Assembly: GCA_005884255.1 (NCBI GenBank)
Contig: VBDL01000033.1
Location: forward strand, 519 to 18,577
Length of the DNA stretch: 18,059 nucleotides
Direction: 5' to 3'
From: Betaproteobacteria bacterium
GTDB lineage: Bacteria; Pseudomonadota; Gammaproteobacteria; Burkholderiales; Burkholderiaceae_C
The position numbers and the translations under genes are program-made. The notes under the pieces are model-generated. The model saw nothing but the letters and a program-made list of their open reading frames with translations. It did no database searches and was not told the origin of the DNA. This document shows positions 8,200-14,688 of this stretch, piece by piece (position 1 is the first letter of the stretch; the number at the start of each line of letters is the position of its first letter).

Positions 8200-8229
8200 A
8201 ATCTAGACCTCGCGCTCGCGCGCTGTCAA
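8200..8229 (-). promoter_or_regulatory. Sigma70-type promoter for the leftward FecR-kinase-T6SS operon
   Basis: On the minus strand a perfect -35 TTGACA (8229-8224) is followed by an 18-base spacer and a -10 TAGATT (8205-8200, four of six consensus bases). Transcription would begin near 8193, giving a leader of about 50 bases before ATG 8144. The spacer is CGCG-rich. It is the best promoter in the 193-base divergent spacer; I could not find an equally good one for the rightward FHA gene. Confidence 0.6.
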
Positions 8230-8337
8230 TCGCTCTCACGCCTACACATTCGGGGGGAGGCCGCGCTCTAGGGGCCCCCTGCAGACAGTAAGATCGTTCG
8301 ATGCCCTTGTGTTGCCAAAGGGCCGGGAGCGGTTCAG

Positions 8338-9396
8338 ATGATCGCAATCCGTGTCGTGTCCCGGGCCGGCGAAGTGCTGGCCGCGCCGCTGGCCGCGACC
8401 TTCGGCGACGCCGGTGGCAACATCGGCCGCGGAGCGGATTGCACGCTGGTGCTGCCCGATCCCGAGCGGCGCATCTCACGGCGCCACGCGCACGTGTCCT
8501 GCCGCGGCGGCCGCCACTTCATCAGCCAGGTCTCTGCCAACTCGGCGGTCGAACTGGATGGCGTGCCGCTCGCACCGGACGTGGAGCGCGTGCTGGACGT
8601 CGGCGCGCAGATCCGCATCGGCCCCTATCTGCTGCAGGCCGAGCGGGGGGTGAGCGACGAGCCGGCGCCCAGAGCTGAGCGCGCCAGCGTGTTCAGCGAC
8701 CTGTTTCATGGCACCGGCTCCGACGCCTCGGCCGCGCACTCCACCTTGCGTGGGGAGATCGACCTGGTGATCGGCGAACCCACGGGCCGGGGCGAACGGG
8801 TGGCCGTGCCCACCGATCCCTGCGAGGCCCTGTTCGCCGGCCTCGGCGTCAACGCGCCGGCCGAGCCTTCAGCGCAGCAGACGCTGCTGATCGGTGCGCT
8901 GCTGCGCGCCATGCTGGCCGGCACGCTGGAGCTGCTGGCCGCGCGCAGCATCGCCAAGCGCGAGCTCGGCGCCAGCCCCACGCTGCTGCGCACGCGCGAG
9001 AACAACCCGCTGAAGTTCTCGCCGGATGCCGATGCGGCGCTGGCCCACATGCTGGGGCCGCCGCAGCGCGGCTTCGTGCCGCCGCTGGAGGCAGTGGCCG
9101 ATGCCTTCGGCGACCTGCGTGCGCACGAGCTGGCGTTGCTGGCCGGCATGCGCGCGGCGCTGGAGGCGGTGGTCGCGCGGCTCGATCCGCAGGTGCTGCA
9201 GGAGCGGCTGGCGCCACAGGGGCTGCTCGGCAGCATGGTGCCGCTGCAGCGCAAGGCGCGGCTGTGGGAGGCCTACGGCGAGCAGCATGCGCAGATCGTG
9301 CAGGAGATCGAAGGCGACATCGATTCGCTGTTCGCCCGCGCGTTCCGCCAGGCTTACGAGGCTCAGCTGGCGCGGCTGCAGGGGCAGGGACGCTAA
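8338..9396 (+). CDS. tagH: T6SS FHA-domain protein (TagH/ImpI/Fha type)
   Basis: This 352-residue cytoplasmic protein has an N-terminal FHA domain (about 25-100) with the phosphothreonine-binding residues in place: GR at 30-31, S47 and H50 in SRRHA, and N68 in SANS. A low-complexity linker (about 105-215) leads to a C-terminal TagH/ImpI domain (about 220-345) with NPLKFSPDADAAL and the GFVPPLEAVADAFGDLRAHELAL helix pair typical of T6SS FHA proteins. FHA domains bind phospho-Thr proteins; in T6SS the ligand is Fha itself or TssL after PpkA phosphorylation. The gene is divergent from the operon carrying the kinase, TssL, TssM and TagF, which matches that pathway. ATG 8338 has GGGAG 8 bases upstream. 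The family assignment is firm; the partner on the opposite operon is inferred. Confidence 0.92.
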   Translation: MIAIRVVSRAGEVLAAPLAATFGDAGGNIGRGADCTLVLPDPERRISRRHAHVSCRGGRHFISQVSANSAVELDGVPLAPDVERVLDVGAQIRIGPYLLQAERGVSDEPAPRAERASVFSDLFHGTGSDASAAHSTLRGEIDLVIGEPTGRGERVAVPTDPCEALFAGLGVNAPAEPSAQQTLLIGALLRAMLAGTLELLAARSIAKRELGASPTLLRTRENNPLKFSPDADAALAHMLGPPQRGFVPPLEAVADAFGDLRAHELALLAGMRAALEAVVARLDPQVLQERLAPQGLLGSMVPLQRKARLWEAYGEQHAQIVQEIEGDIDSLFARAFRQAYEAQLARLQGQGR

Positions 9397-9418
9397 GAGG
9401 TTCCAAGGCCGTCGTCTC

Positions 9419-10150
9419 TCACCGCGGCCGTGCCCGCCACTCGAGCACGAGGCCGAGCCCGAGCGGAATGGCCGCGCCGACACAGGCGGCTGCCAGCACG
9501 TCGGTCGGCCAATGCACCCCGAGCACCAGGCGCGAAGCGGCCACGAGCGCAATCCACACCAGGGCCGTGGCCAGCGCGGCGGGGCGCGCAGCCGGCCAAA
9601 GCCGACCCAGGATGAGGGCGGTGGCCGTGGCGAATGCGGCCACGAGGAGCGTGTGACCGCTGGGGAAGCTCGAACCCCAATACCACCGTGTGTCCCACAG
9701 CGCCGGCCGCGCGCGGCCGACGAGCACCTTCACCGCATAGACGACCACCACCGCGCAAATCACGGAACCGGCGAGCAGCCAGGCCTCGAAGCGCCGCTTT
9801 GCCGTGACGAGAACGAGGGTTGCGGCCAGCGTGAGCAAGCCCAGCGCACGCGCCGATGCAGTGAGCGTGATCGCTTCGAAGAAGCCCGTCAGCCCCAGCG
9901 GCACGTGCGCGTGAAGGAACAGCAGGACGGCATGGTCGATCGGGCCGGAGTCGCCACCCAACGCATCCTCGGTGACCTTGATGGCGGAAGCACCGAGTGC
10001 GAGCAGCCACAAGACCGCCACGCGGCGCCGGTCCAGCGGTTCTGTCCAGGCCGGTTGTCGGCGCCGGGCATACAGGCGCGCCGCGAAATAGAGGCCGGCG
10101 ACGATGCACGCCAGCTTCGTCACGTCCTCGAGGGCTTCAAGCAGGATCAT
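9419..10150 (-). CDS. PAP2-family membrane phosphatase
   Basis: The 243-residue protein has several membrane helices and the full lipid-phosphatase signature: K141-x6-R148-P149 (KVLVGRARP), PSGH at 163-166 and S206-R207-x5-H213-x3-D217 (SRLVLGVHWPTD). H213 is the expected nucleophile and H166 the acid. The family removes phosphate from lipids such as undecaprenyl diphosphate (BcrC-like) or phosphatidic acid; the substrate cannot be told from sequence. All catalytic residues are present. It lies 47 bases after the cytochrome b561 gene, so it may be read with the cytochrome pair, and converges on the FHA gene with a 22-base gap. Functional connection to either neighbour is not evident. Confidence 0.9.
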   Translation of the reverse strand: MILLEALEDVTKLACIVAGLYFAARLYARRRQPAWTEPLDRRRVAVLWLLALGASAIKVTEDALGGDSGPIDHAVLLFLHAHVPLGLTGFFEAITLTASARALGLLTLAATLVLVTAKRRFEAWLLAGSVICAVVVVYAVKVLVGRARPALWDTRWYWGSSFPSGHTLLVAAFATATALILGRLWPAARPAALATALVWIALVAASRLVLGVHWPTDVLAAACVGAAIPLGLGLVLEWRARPR

Positions 10151-10162
10151 CGGCGGCTACCA

Positions 10163-10176
10163 CCGCTCGGGAGCGG
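10163..10176 (-). repeat. Short inverted repeat between cytochrome b561 and PAP2 genes
   Basis: The 47-base gap holds CCGCTCGGGAGCGG, which can pair as a 5-6 base GC stem with a tiny loop. There is no following T-run, so it is at most a weak or partial terminator. It is also close to the PAP2 start (ATG 10150), where only a weak GGTGG is visible as a ribosome binding site. Confidence 0.3.
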
Positions 10177-10197
10177 CCCGGCACTGGCCGGCCGCGC

Positions 10198-10923
10198 TCA
10201 GGCGCGCAACACCCACACCGCTCCGGTCACCGAGCTGAACATCAGCCCCAGGCCGACGACGCGCACGCTGAGCGTGTCGGCCGCGTGCGGCGCGCGCAGG
10301 CCGGGCTTGTCGCCGTGAAGCATCGGGCGGATCAGGTCGATCTTCTTCAGCAGCAGGTAGGCGAGCACGGCCAGTACATGCAGGCCGACGAGCGCGTAGA
10401 TGACCCATTGCAGCTTGTGGTGCAGCGAGGTGGCCGCGGTCACGGTCGACTCGCTGGCATAGCGCACCAGCGCGCCATCGGTGCTGATCGAATCGGAGCT
10501 GAGCAGGCCGCTCAGGGTCAGCGCCGTGAGCACGCTCAGCAGCGCGAGTACCGACGCGCCACCGGACGGACTGTGGCCGGCGTGGCGCTCGCCGCCGCGC
10601 TTGAACAGATCGGCGAGCACGGTGCGCGGCGCATGGACGAAGGAGCGAAAGCGCGCATAGCGCGGACCGACGAAGCCCCACACGATGCGAAACACCAGCA
10701 GCCCGGCGGTGGCCGCGCCGAAGCGCACATGCCAGTCCATCCAGTTGCCGCCGAGCTGCGCACTGATCACCGCGCCGCTCACGCAGGCGAGCAAGGACCC
10801 GTGGAACACGCGCGTGGGCAGGTCCCACACGCGCACGCCCGCGCGACGCACCTTGACGCGGGCCGCCGCGTAGCCCGACTCGAGCTCGAACTGCGAATTG
10901 AACTGCGAAGTGATCCCGTCCAT
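10198..10923 (-). CDS. Cytochrome b561 family membrane protein
   Basis: The 241-residue protein from ATG 10923 has four main membrane helices and the di-haem b561 pattern also found in hydrogenase b-type subunits. It starts with RVWDLPTRVFH (His41), then W-x-H-V-R-F-G (His65), and later SLHHKLQW (His168/169) and GLHVLAVL (His182), which would ligate two b haems. These proteins pass electrons between the quinone pool and a periplasmic or membrane partner. The likely partner is the cytochrome c' encoded just upstream, 14 bases away. The frame stays open further upstream, but that part overlaps the cytochrome c' gene, so MDGITSQF is taken as the start. The ribosome binding site is weak (AGGG, 12 bases away). 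Confidence 0.88.
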   Translation of the reverse strand: MDGITSQFNSQFELESGYAAARVKVRRAGVRVWDLPTRVFHGSLLACVSGAVISAQLGGNWMDWHVRFGAATAGLLVFRIVWGFVGPRYARFRSFVHAPRTVLADLFKRGGERHAGHSPSGGASVLALLSVLTALTLSGLLSSDSISTDGALVRYASESTVTAATSLHHKLQWVIYALVGLHVLAVLAYLLLKKIDLIRPMLHGDKPGLRAPHAADTLSVRVVGLGLMFSSVTGAVWVLRA

Positions 10924-10937
10924 TGCGCCGGCGAGCC

Positions 10938-11387
10938 CTATTGAACCCGGAACGCGTCGTGACAAGCCTTGCACGACTTGCTCGTTGCGCCGAACGCGGC
11001 CTTGATCGCATCGAGGTCGCCGCCATGCACAGCAGCCTTCAGCTTCGCGGACTCGGCCTGCAGCGCCTGCGCCATCTGCTTGAAGCGCGGCGTCTCTTTC
11101 CAGATCTCGGGCTTGGCCTTGGTGCTGCCCTGGTCGGAGCCCGCGGGGTAGTAGTCGAGCACCAGGCGGCCAATCAGGTCCACCGCTTCGGCGCTCGTCT
11201 CGAGCGCGGCCTTGTCGAAGGCGGCGTCGCCCTTGAGCGTCGCGCTGATGCGCGCCATCTGCTGGCCCATCAGGTAGTAGCTCGACTGGCGCGTGCGGAT
11301 GGCCTTCTCCGTTGCGCTCTCTGCCGCTGCCAGGCCCGGAATGCACAAGCTCGCGACCGTCGCCCACACTGCCGCTGTTCGATTCAC
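10938..11387 (-). CDS. Cytochrome c' (class II c-type cytochrome)
   Basis: From GTG 11387 the protein is 149 residues: a Sec signal peptide (about 1-22, ending AAA) and a mature chain of about 127, the usual cytochrome c' length. The haem site is at the C-terminus, CKACH (139-143), as in class II cytochromes with a four-helix bundle. MGQQMARI near 40-47 and the spacing of helices also fit. Cytochromes c' bind NO or CO at a five-coordinate haem and may detoxify NO or shuttle electrons. The longer open frame (to 11486) lacks a signal peptide at its start and is rejected; GTG 11387 has GGGGG 8 bases upstream. It pairs with the cytochrome b561 gene downstream. Confidence 0.88.
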   Translation of the reverse strand: MNRTAAVWATVASLCIPGLAAAESATEKAIRTRQSSYYLMGQQMARISATLKGDAAFDKAALETSAEAVDLIGRLVLDYYPAGSDQGSTKAKPEIWKETPRFKQMAQALQAESAKLKAAVHGGDLDAIKAAFGATSKSCKACHDAFRVQ

Positions 11388-11507
11388 GCCAAAGACCCCC
11401 AATTTTGTTGATAGAGACCGGCCTCGCCGATCGCCGCGCAGTTTATCGACGCGGCAATGCTTGAACGCTTCTTCGACGGAATTCACACAACCTCAAGCAG
11501 TCTTTTG

Positions 11508-11517
11508 CAAGCGCTTG
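11508..11517. promoter_or_regulatory. LacI-family-like operator palindrome in divergent spacer
   Basis: The perfect palindrome CAAGCGCTTG has central CG and sits in an 18-base imperfect palindrome (11504-11521) with one mismatched pair. This resembles operators of LacI/GalR-family repressors. It lies between the cytochrome c' gene (leftward) and the substrate-binding protein gene (rightward), about 60 bases before the latter, so it could control either. No LacI-type regulator is in the window; the regulator is unknown. Confidence 0.4.
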
Positions 11518-11533
11518 TAAACCGCTGACACGA

Positions 11534-11547
11534 GGCTCGCGCGAGCC
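11534..11547. repeat. Perfect 14-base palindrome GGCTCGCGCGAGCC
   Basis: This GC-rich palindrome is centred 28 bases from the CAAGCGCTTG palindrome and 32 bases before the start of the substrate-binding protein gene. It may be a second operator site or a leader hairpin. Its composition is common in high-GC DNA, so the case rests on its exactness and position. Confidence 0.3.
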
Positions 11548-11578
11548 GCTAACCTTTGCGCGCGACAAGGGAGTGCAT

Positions 11579-12697
11579 GTGAAACGAAGAGAGTTGTTGT
11601 TGGGCGGGCCTGCGCTACTGGCGTCGGGCCTGTGGACGCCGGTGCGCGCTGAAGGCGCGGTCATCAAGTTCGGCCAGTCGGCATCGCTCAGCGGTGGGCA
11701 GGCCGAGTACGGCGAAGACGTGCGCGACGGCATCCTCGCGGCCTTCAATGCGGCCAACAAGGGCGAGGGCAAGGGCCCGCGCTTCGAGCTCGTCACGCTC
11801 GACGACGGCGGCGACAAGGAGCGTTGCAAGGCCAACGTCAAGCAGCTCATCGACTCCGGCGTGACGGCGCTGCTCGGCCTGACCAGTGGCGCGGCCGCCG
11901 AGGCCTGCCTGCAGCTCGTCGAAGATCACAAGGTCGTGATGCTCGGCACGGCCAGCGGCAACATGGGCATCCGCGAGGACAAGCTCACGATGGCCTATCA
12001 CGTGCGCGCCGGCTACGACGACGAATACAAGCGCATGATTTCCTACGTCAAGGAATTCAACATGCAGCGCGTGGGCTACGTGTACCTGAAGGACACGTCA
12101 TCCGCGAACCAGGCGGCAATGAATGCGGCGCTCGATGCGGTGGGGCTGAAGCTCACCGCGTCGGTGCCGCTGAGCCGCAACCAGAAGGACTTCGACGCCG
12201 AGGTGAAGACGCTGCTCGACGCGAAGCTCGACTGCGTGCTGTTCACCACCAACGCGCACCCGATCTCGGCCATGGTGGCCGGCCTGTCGGCTGGCAAGTA
12301 CGCGGGCTTCTACTTCGCGTCGTCGTTCGCCGGCCAGGCGCTGATCAAGGACATGAGCGGCCGCGGCCAGAGCATCATCATGAGCCAGGTGGTGCCGCGG
12401 CCCAATGCGGTGGCCACCGGCGTCGTGAAGCGCTTCCACGACGATCTGGCCGCGCTCGGCGGCAAGGCCCGTGTGGGCTTCACCAGCCTCGAGGGCTACA
12501 TCGCCGGCCGCGTCGCGGTGGAGGCCGCCCGCGCTGCCGCGAAGGGCGGCGGCGGCCGCGCAGCCTTCAAGAACGCACTGGCGGAACTCACCCTCGATCT
12601 CGGTGGCTACCGCGTGCGCTTCACGACGCAAAGCGAGCAGGGCTCGCGCTTCGTCGACGTGGTGGCCATCGACCGCAGCGGCCGCGTCATCGGCTGA
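11579..12697 (+). CDS. Orphan ABC-type substrate-binding protein (branched-chain amino acid type)
   Basis: The 372-residue periplasmic protein belongs to the Leu/Ile/Val-binding (Peripla_BP_6) fold. It has FGQSASLSGGQAEYGEDVRDG near residues 31-51, the family's ligand-side opening, then LDDGGDKERCKANVKQLI and LLGLTSGAAAEA. A signal peptide begins KRRELLLGG with paired Arg, possibly a Tat signal, and is cut near VRAEG. GTG 11579 is preferred: AAGGGAG lies 5 bases upstream, whereas the other GTG at 11573 would touch that site. No permease or ATPase genes accompany it. A c-type cytochrome gene follows after 43 bases. Homologues without transporters sometimes act as receptors or occur beside periplasmic dehydrogenase and cytochrome genes. 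The ligand is unknown. Confidence 0.87.
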   Translation: MKRRELLLGGPALLASGLWTPVRAEGAVIKFGQSASLSGGQAEYGEDVRDGILAAFNAANKGEGKGPRFELVTLDDGGDKERCKANVKQLIDSGVTALLGLTSGAAAEACLQLVEDHKVVMLGTASGNMGIREDKLTMAYHVRAGYDDEYKRMISYVKEFNMQRVGYVYLKDTSSANQAAMNAALDAVGLKLTASVPLSRNQKDFDAEVKTLLDAKLDCVLFTTNAHPISAMVAGLSAGKYAGFYFASSFAGQALIKDMSGRGQSIIMSQVVPRPNAVATGVVKRFHDDLAALGGKARVGFTSLEGYIAGRVAVEAARAAAKGGGGRAAFKNALAELTLDLGGYRVRFTTQSEQGSRFVDVVAIDRSGRVIG

Positions 12698-12740
12698 GAC
12701 GCCGCACGCAAGAACCAACAACAACCGCAGGGGAAGCGTG

Positions 12741-13769
12741 ATGAAGTTCGGGAAGGTCTTGCAGGCCGCGCTGCTGGCCTGCGCGTCGGCTGCCGTGACG
12801 GCAGCACCTTCGGATGAAGCCCGTGTCCGCGTCGAGCAAGCGGCCGGGCGCATTGCCGCCGAGATGGCGCAGCTGTGCCCGGTGGCGGACCCCGGCGACC
12901 AGGCCGCCTTCGACGCCTGCCGCGGCAGCCTCTACCGCGGCTCGCAGTTCAAGCGCAGCCTGCAGGACTTCGTGCTGTGGGGCCGCCAGCGCGACCCGGC
13001 CACTGCGCTGAAGGACGCCAAACTCACGCAGTTCGCGCCCGACGTGCTGAGCGGCATGTACGTGCCGCTGTTCATGTTCAACGGCAAGTACAGCGTGAAC
13101 TACGTCGAGCGCGAAGGGCTGTACCAGATCCGCCTGCAGACGGCCTTCCGCAACCGCCTGGCGCCGGGCCAGTTCCCGTACCCCTTCTGGCACGACTCCG
13201 AGAAGTGGGCGATGTACGAGAAGGCCAACGACATCATCCTGTGGTGGGACCTGCAGGCCGATCGCGTGAAAGTGGCGCAGTTCACCACCTTCGGCGCGAA
13301 CCCGCCGGTCGCGCTCAGCGCGCACGTCACGCCGCCGGCCTTCGATGGCCAATGGCGCTGGACCGATGCGCAAGGCAGGAGCCAGCCCGCGGTCACCGTG
13401 TTCGACGGGCTGCTCAGCAGCGAGAACCCCTATGCGGCCAAGCTGGACACGGCCTACAAGAACCTGGCGCTGCGCCTGCGCGAAGGCCAGTGCTTCCAGT
13501 GCCACGTGCCCAACAACCCCGATGGCATGAAGAAGCTGGTGCTGCTGCAGACGCCGATGCACGCGGCCGCCGAGATCAAGCGCGTGATGAAGAGCGTGCG
13601 CGAAGACCGCATGCCGCGCGACGAGTTCGGCATCGAGAACCCGCTGGACGCGCGCACGAAGTCGGCGCTGCTCAATGAAGGCGCGATGTTCGAGAACCTG
13701 CTCGATCTGGCCAAGCAGTGGGAGTTGGACCACCCCCTACGGCCTTCGGCCGCCCCTCAAGGGGGCTGA
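12741..13769 (+). CDS. Uncharacterised exported monohaem c-type cytochrome
   Basis: The 342-residue protein has a Sec signal peptide (about 1-22, ending TAA) and one haem-c site, CFQCH (251-255), followed by a possible distal ligand Met291 in RMPRDEFG. The N-terminal 240 residues have no domain I recognise; they contain Cys46 and Cys60, possibly a disulfide, and an aromatic-rich stretch (about 107-172, including FPYPFW and ILWWD). The C-terminal 100 residues look like a small cytochrome c domain. ATG 12741 has a GGGGA-type ribosome binding site. It follows the orphan binding protein gene and is likely cotranscribed. The last nine or so codons (LRPSAAPQGG) come from an intergenic repeat, so the original stop was probably earlier. 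It may be a periplasmic electron carrier or catalytic subunit of an unidentified oxidoreductase. Confidence 0.75.
   Translation: MKFGKVLQAALLACASAAVTAAPSDEARVRVEQAAGRIAAEMAQLCPVADPGDQAAFDACRGSLYRGSQFKRSLQDFVLWGRQRDPATALKDAKLTQFAPDVLSGMYVPLFMFNGKYSVNYVEREGLYQIRLQTAFRNRLAPGQFPYPFWHDSEKWAMYEKANDIILWWDLQADRVKVAQFTTFGANPPVALSAHVTPPAFDGQWRWTDAQGRSQPAVTVFDGLLSSENPYAAKLDTAYKNLALRLREGQCFQCHVPNNPDGMKKLVLLQTPMHAAAEIKRVMKSVREDRMPRDEFGIENPLDARTKSALLNEGAMFENLLDLAKQWELDHPLRPSAAPQGG
13733..13765. repeat. Hairpin repeat unit overlapping the end of the cytochrome gene
   Basis: The outer arms CCCCCT (13733-13738) and AGGGGG (13760-13765) enclose an inner hairpin CGGCC-TTC-GGCCG (13740-13752). The unit encodes the last residues of the cytochrome and ends just before its stop. 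Similar C-rich/G-rich elements with a CGGCCTTCGGCCG core are, from memory, common between genes in Burkholderiales. No T-run follows. It may act as a transcription end or mRNA-stabilising element. Confidence 0.5.
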
Positions 13770-13776
13770 GCCCGGA

Positions 13777-13803
13777 CATGAAAGGTCCAGTGGACCTTTC
13801 ATG
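13777..13803. repeat. Perfect 27-base inverted repeat
   Basis: Two 13-base arms, CATGAAAGGTCCA and TGGACCTTTCATG, are exact reverse complements around a single G. It lies 7 bases after the cytochrome stop, in the gap between convergent genes. Being exact and of moderate GC in a very GC-rich setting, it stands out. It may be a repeat unit, a protein-binding site or half of a bidirectional terminator. Confidence 0.6.
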
Positions 13804-13848
13804 CCTGGCGAAGGGCCGGGCCCCCTGGACCGGCGCGGCCTGCAAGGC

Positions 13849-13883
13849 ACACCAGCAGACCGGCGAAGCCGGCTCTGCGGTGT
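13849..13883. terminator. Long imperfect hairpin between convergent genes
   Basis: Three consecutive stems pair: ACACC/GGTGT, GCAGA/TCTGC and CCGGC/GCCGG around a GAA loop, with only two single-base bulges (13854 and 13873), giving 15 base pairs. It lies between the rightward cytochrome gene and a leftward gene ending at 13898, where a bidirectional terminator is expected. There is no U-tract, so the terminator call is tentative; it may instead be the last part of a composite repeat starting at 13733. Confidence 0.4.
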
Positions 13884-13897
13884 CCGCTTGGTAAGGT

Positions 13898-14476
13898 TCA
13901 GCGCGCCAGGGCGACGCGCGGCACGTCGGCGGCCTGAAAGGCAGCGGCGAAGCGCTGGTCGGTGACCAGCCCGTGCGCCGCAGCGGCGAGCGCCTCGCGC
14001 AGCGCGTGGGCCGCCGGCAGGCGCTGCGCCGCGCTCTGCGTGAAGGCGCCTTCGGTCGAGGCCTGGTAGACCACCTGGCCCGATGCGCTGGACACCAGCT
14101 CCCAGCTCACCTGCACGGCGAAGCTGCCTTGCCACGTGCCGGCCCCGGCCTGGCAGACCTGGTAGTCCAGCTTGCTCAGCACGGCCTGCGCGCGCAGCGG
14201 AGCGCCATCCACCAGCAGCAGCCCGCCGGCCTTGGACACTTCATCGCGGAACACCGCCGGCAACTCGCTGGCCACGCGCTGCTGCATCAGCTCGCTCCAG
14301 CCGCGATCGGCCACGGTGCCGCAATCGGCGCCCGAGCGCAGCGTGCCGACATGCTCGCCTTCGGCCAGCGCGCTGCGCACGTCGCTGAGCTGCACAGACG
14401 GTTCGGCCTGGGCAGCCACAGTGCCGAGCAGCAAGCTGCCGGCGACCAACATCAGGGAGGGGCGTGCGTAGGACAT
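13898..14476 (-). CDS. Exported protein of unknown function
   Basis: The 192-residue protein has a clear Sec signal peptide (about 1-24, LLLGTVAAQA then EPS). The mature chain has two Cys (52 and 108) that could form a disulfide. It begins with a helix-like segment and contains alternating strands such as FAVQVSWELVSSASGQVVYQAST (about 119-141), which suggests a small alpha/beta periplasmic domain. I do not recognise the family. It is transcribed away from the copper operon and converges on the cytochrome gene across the repeat block. ATG 14476 has AAAGG 7 bases upstream and starts at the signal peptide. A frame extending to 14884 has no support before this Met. Its position next to copper genes does not establish a role in copper handling. 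Confidence 0.72.
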   Translation of the reverse strand: MSYARPSLMLVAGSLLLGTVAAQAEPSVQLSDVRSALAEGEHVGTLRSGADCGTVADRGWSELMQQRVASELPAVFRDEVSKAGGLLLVDGAPLRAQAVLSKLDYQVCQAGAGTWQGSFAVQVSWELVSSASGQVVYQASTEGAFTQSAAQRLPAAHALREALAAAAHGLVTDQRFAAAFQAADVPRVALAR

Positions 14477-14657
14477 GGGGCGCCTTTCTGTTGCGTGATT
14501 TGTTTGTCGCGCGAGCGGGGCGCAGCGTAGGCGGTCGGTGTTACCGATGGAACATTTGACAACATCAATCCGGCGTGAGCGCGGAATTTGTCGCAGCTTG
14601 GTGAGGCCCCCGCGGCACTCCGGCGACGGGTTGCGCGCAATTCGCACGCATTGCCTC

Positions 14658-14688
14658 TTGACCTTGCCACAGGGGGAAGCCTGAGAAT
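14658..14688 (+). promoter_or_regulatory. CueR/MerR-like promoter of the copper operon
   Basis: A -35 TTGACC (14658-14663) and a -10-like GAGAAT (14683-14688) are separated by 19 bases, the long spacing typical of MerR-family promoters. The spacer has an imperfect dyad, CTTGCC (14663-14668) and GGGAAG (14674-14679). The arrangement TTGACCTT-N9-GGAAG is the same as I recall for the E. coli copA promoter controlled by CueR. It lies directly before genes of copper-resistance type. The -10 is only a four-of-six match and overlaps the first possible ATG (14687). The regulator gene is not in the window. Confidence 0.5.

Noticed and set aside
8271..8278. GGGGCCCC palindrome upstream of the FHA gene
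   Set aside because: An 8-base all-GC palindrome is expected by chance in this composition and no paired site or promoter elements accompany it.
8301..8678. Plus-strand frame overlapping the start of the FHA gene
   Set aside because: Arg-rich translation with no domain; the FHA frame has conserved binding residues and a good ribosome binding site.
10924..11367. Extended N-terminus of the cytochrome b561 frame
   Set aside because: The extension overlaps the cytochrome c' gene in another frame and has no signal or domain; ATG 10923 starts the recognisable protein.
14556..14561. Perfect TTGACA on the plus strand upstream of the copper operon
   Set aside because: No acceptable -10 lies 16-19 bases downstream; the later TTGACC with 19-base spacing fits better.
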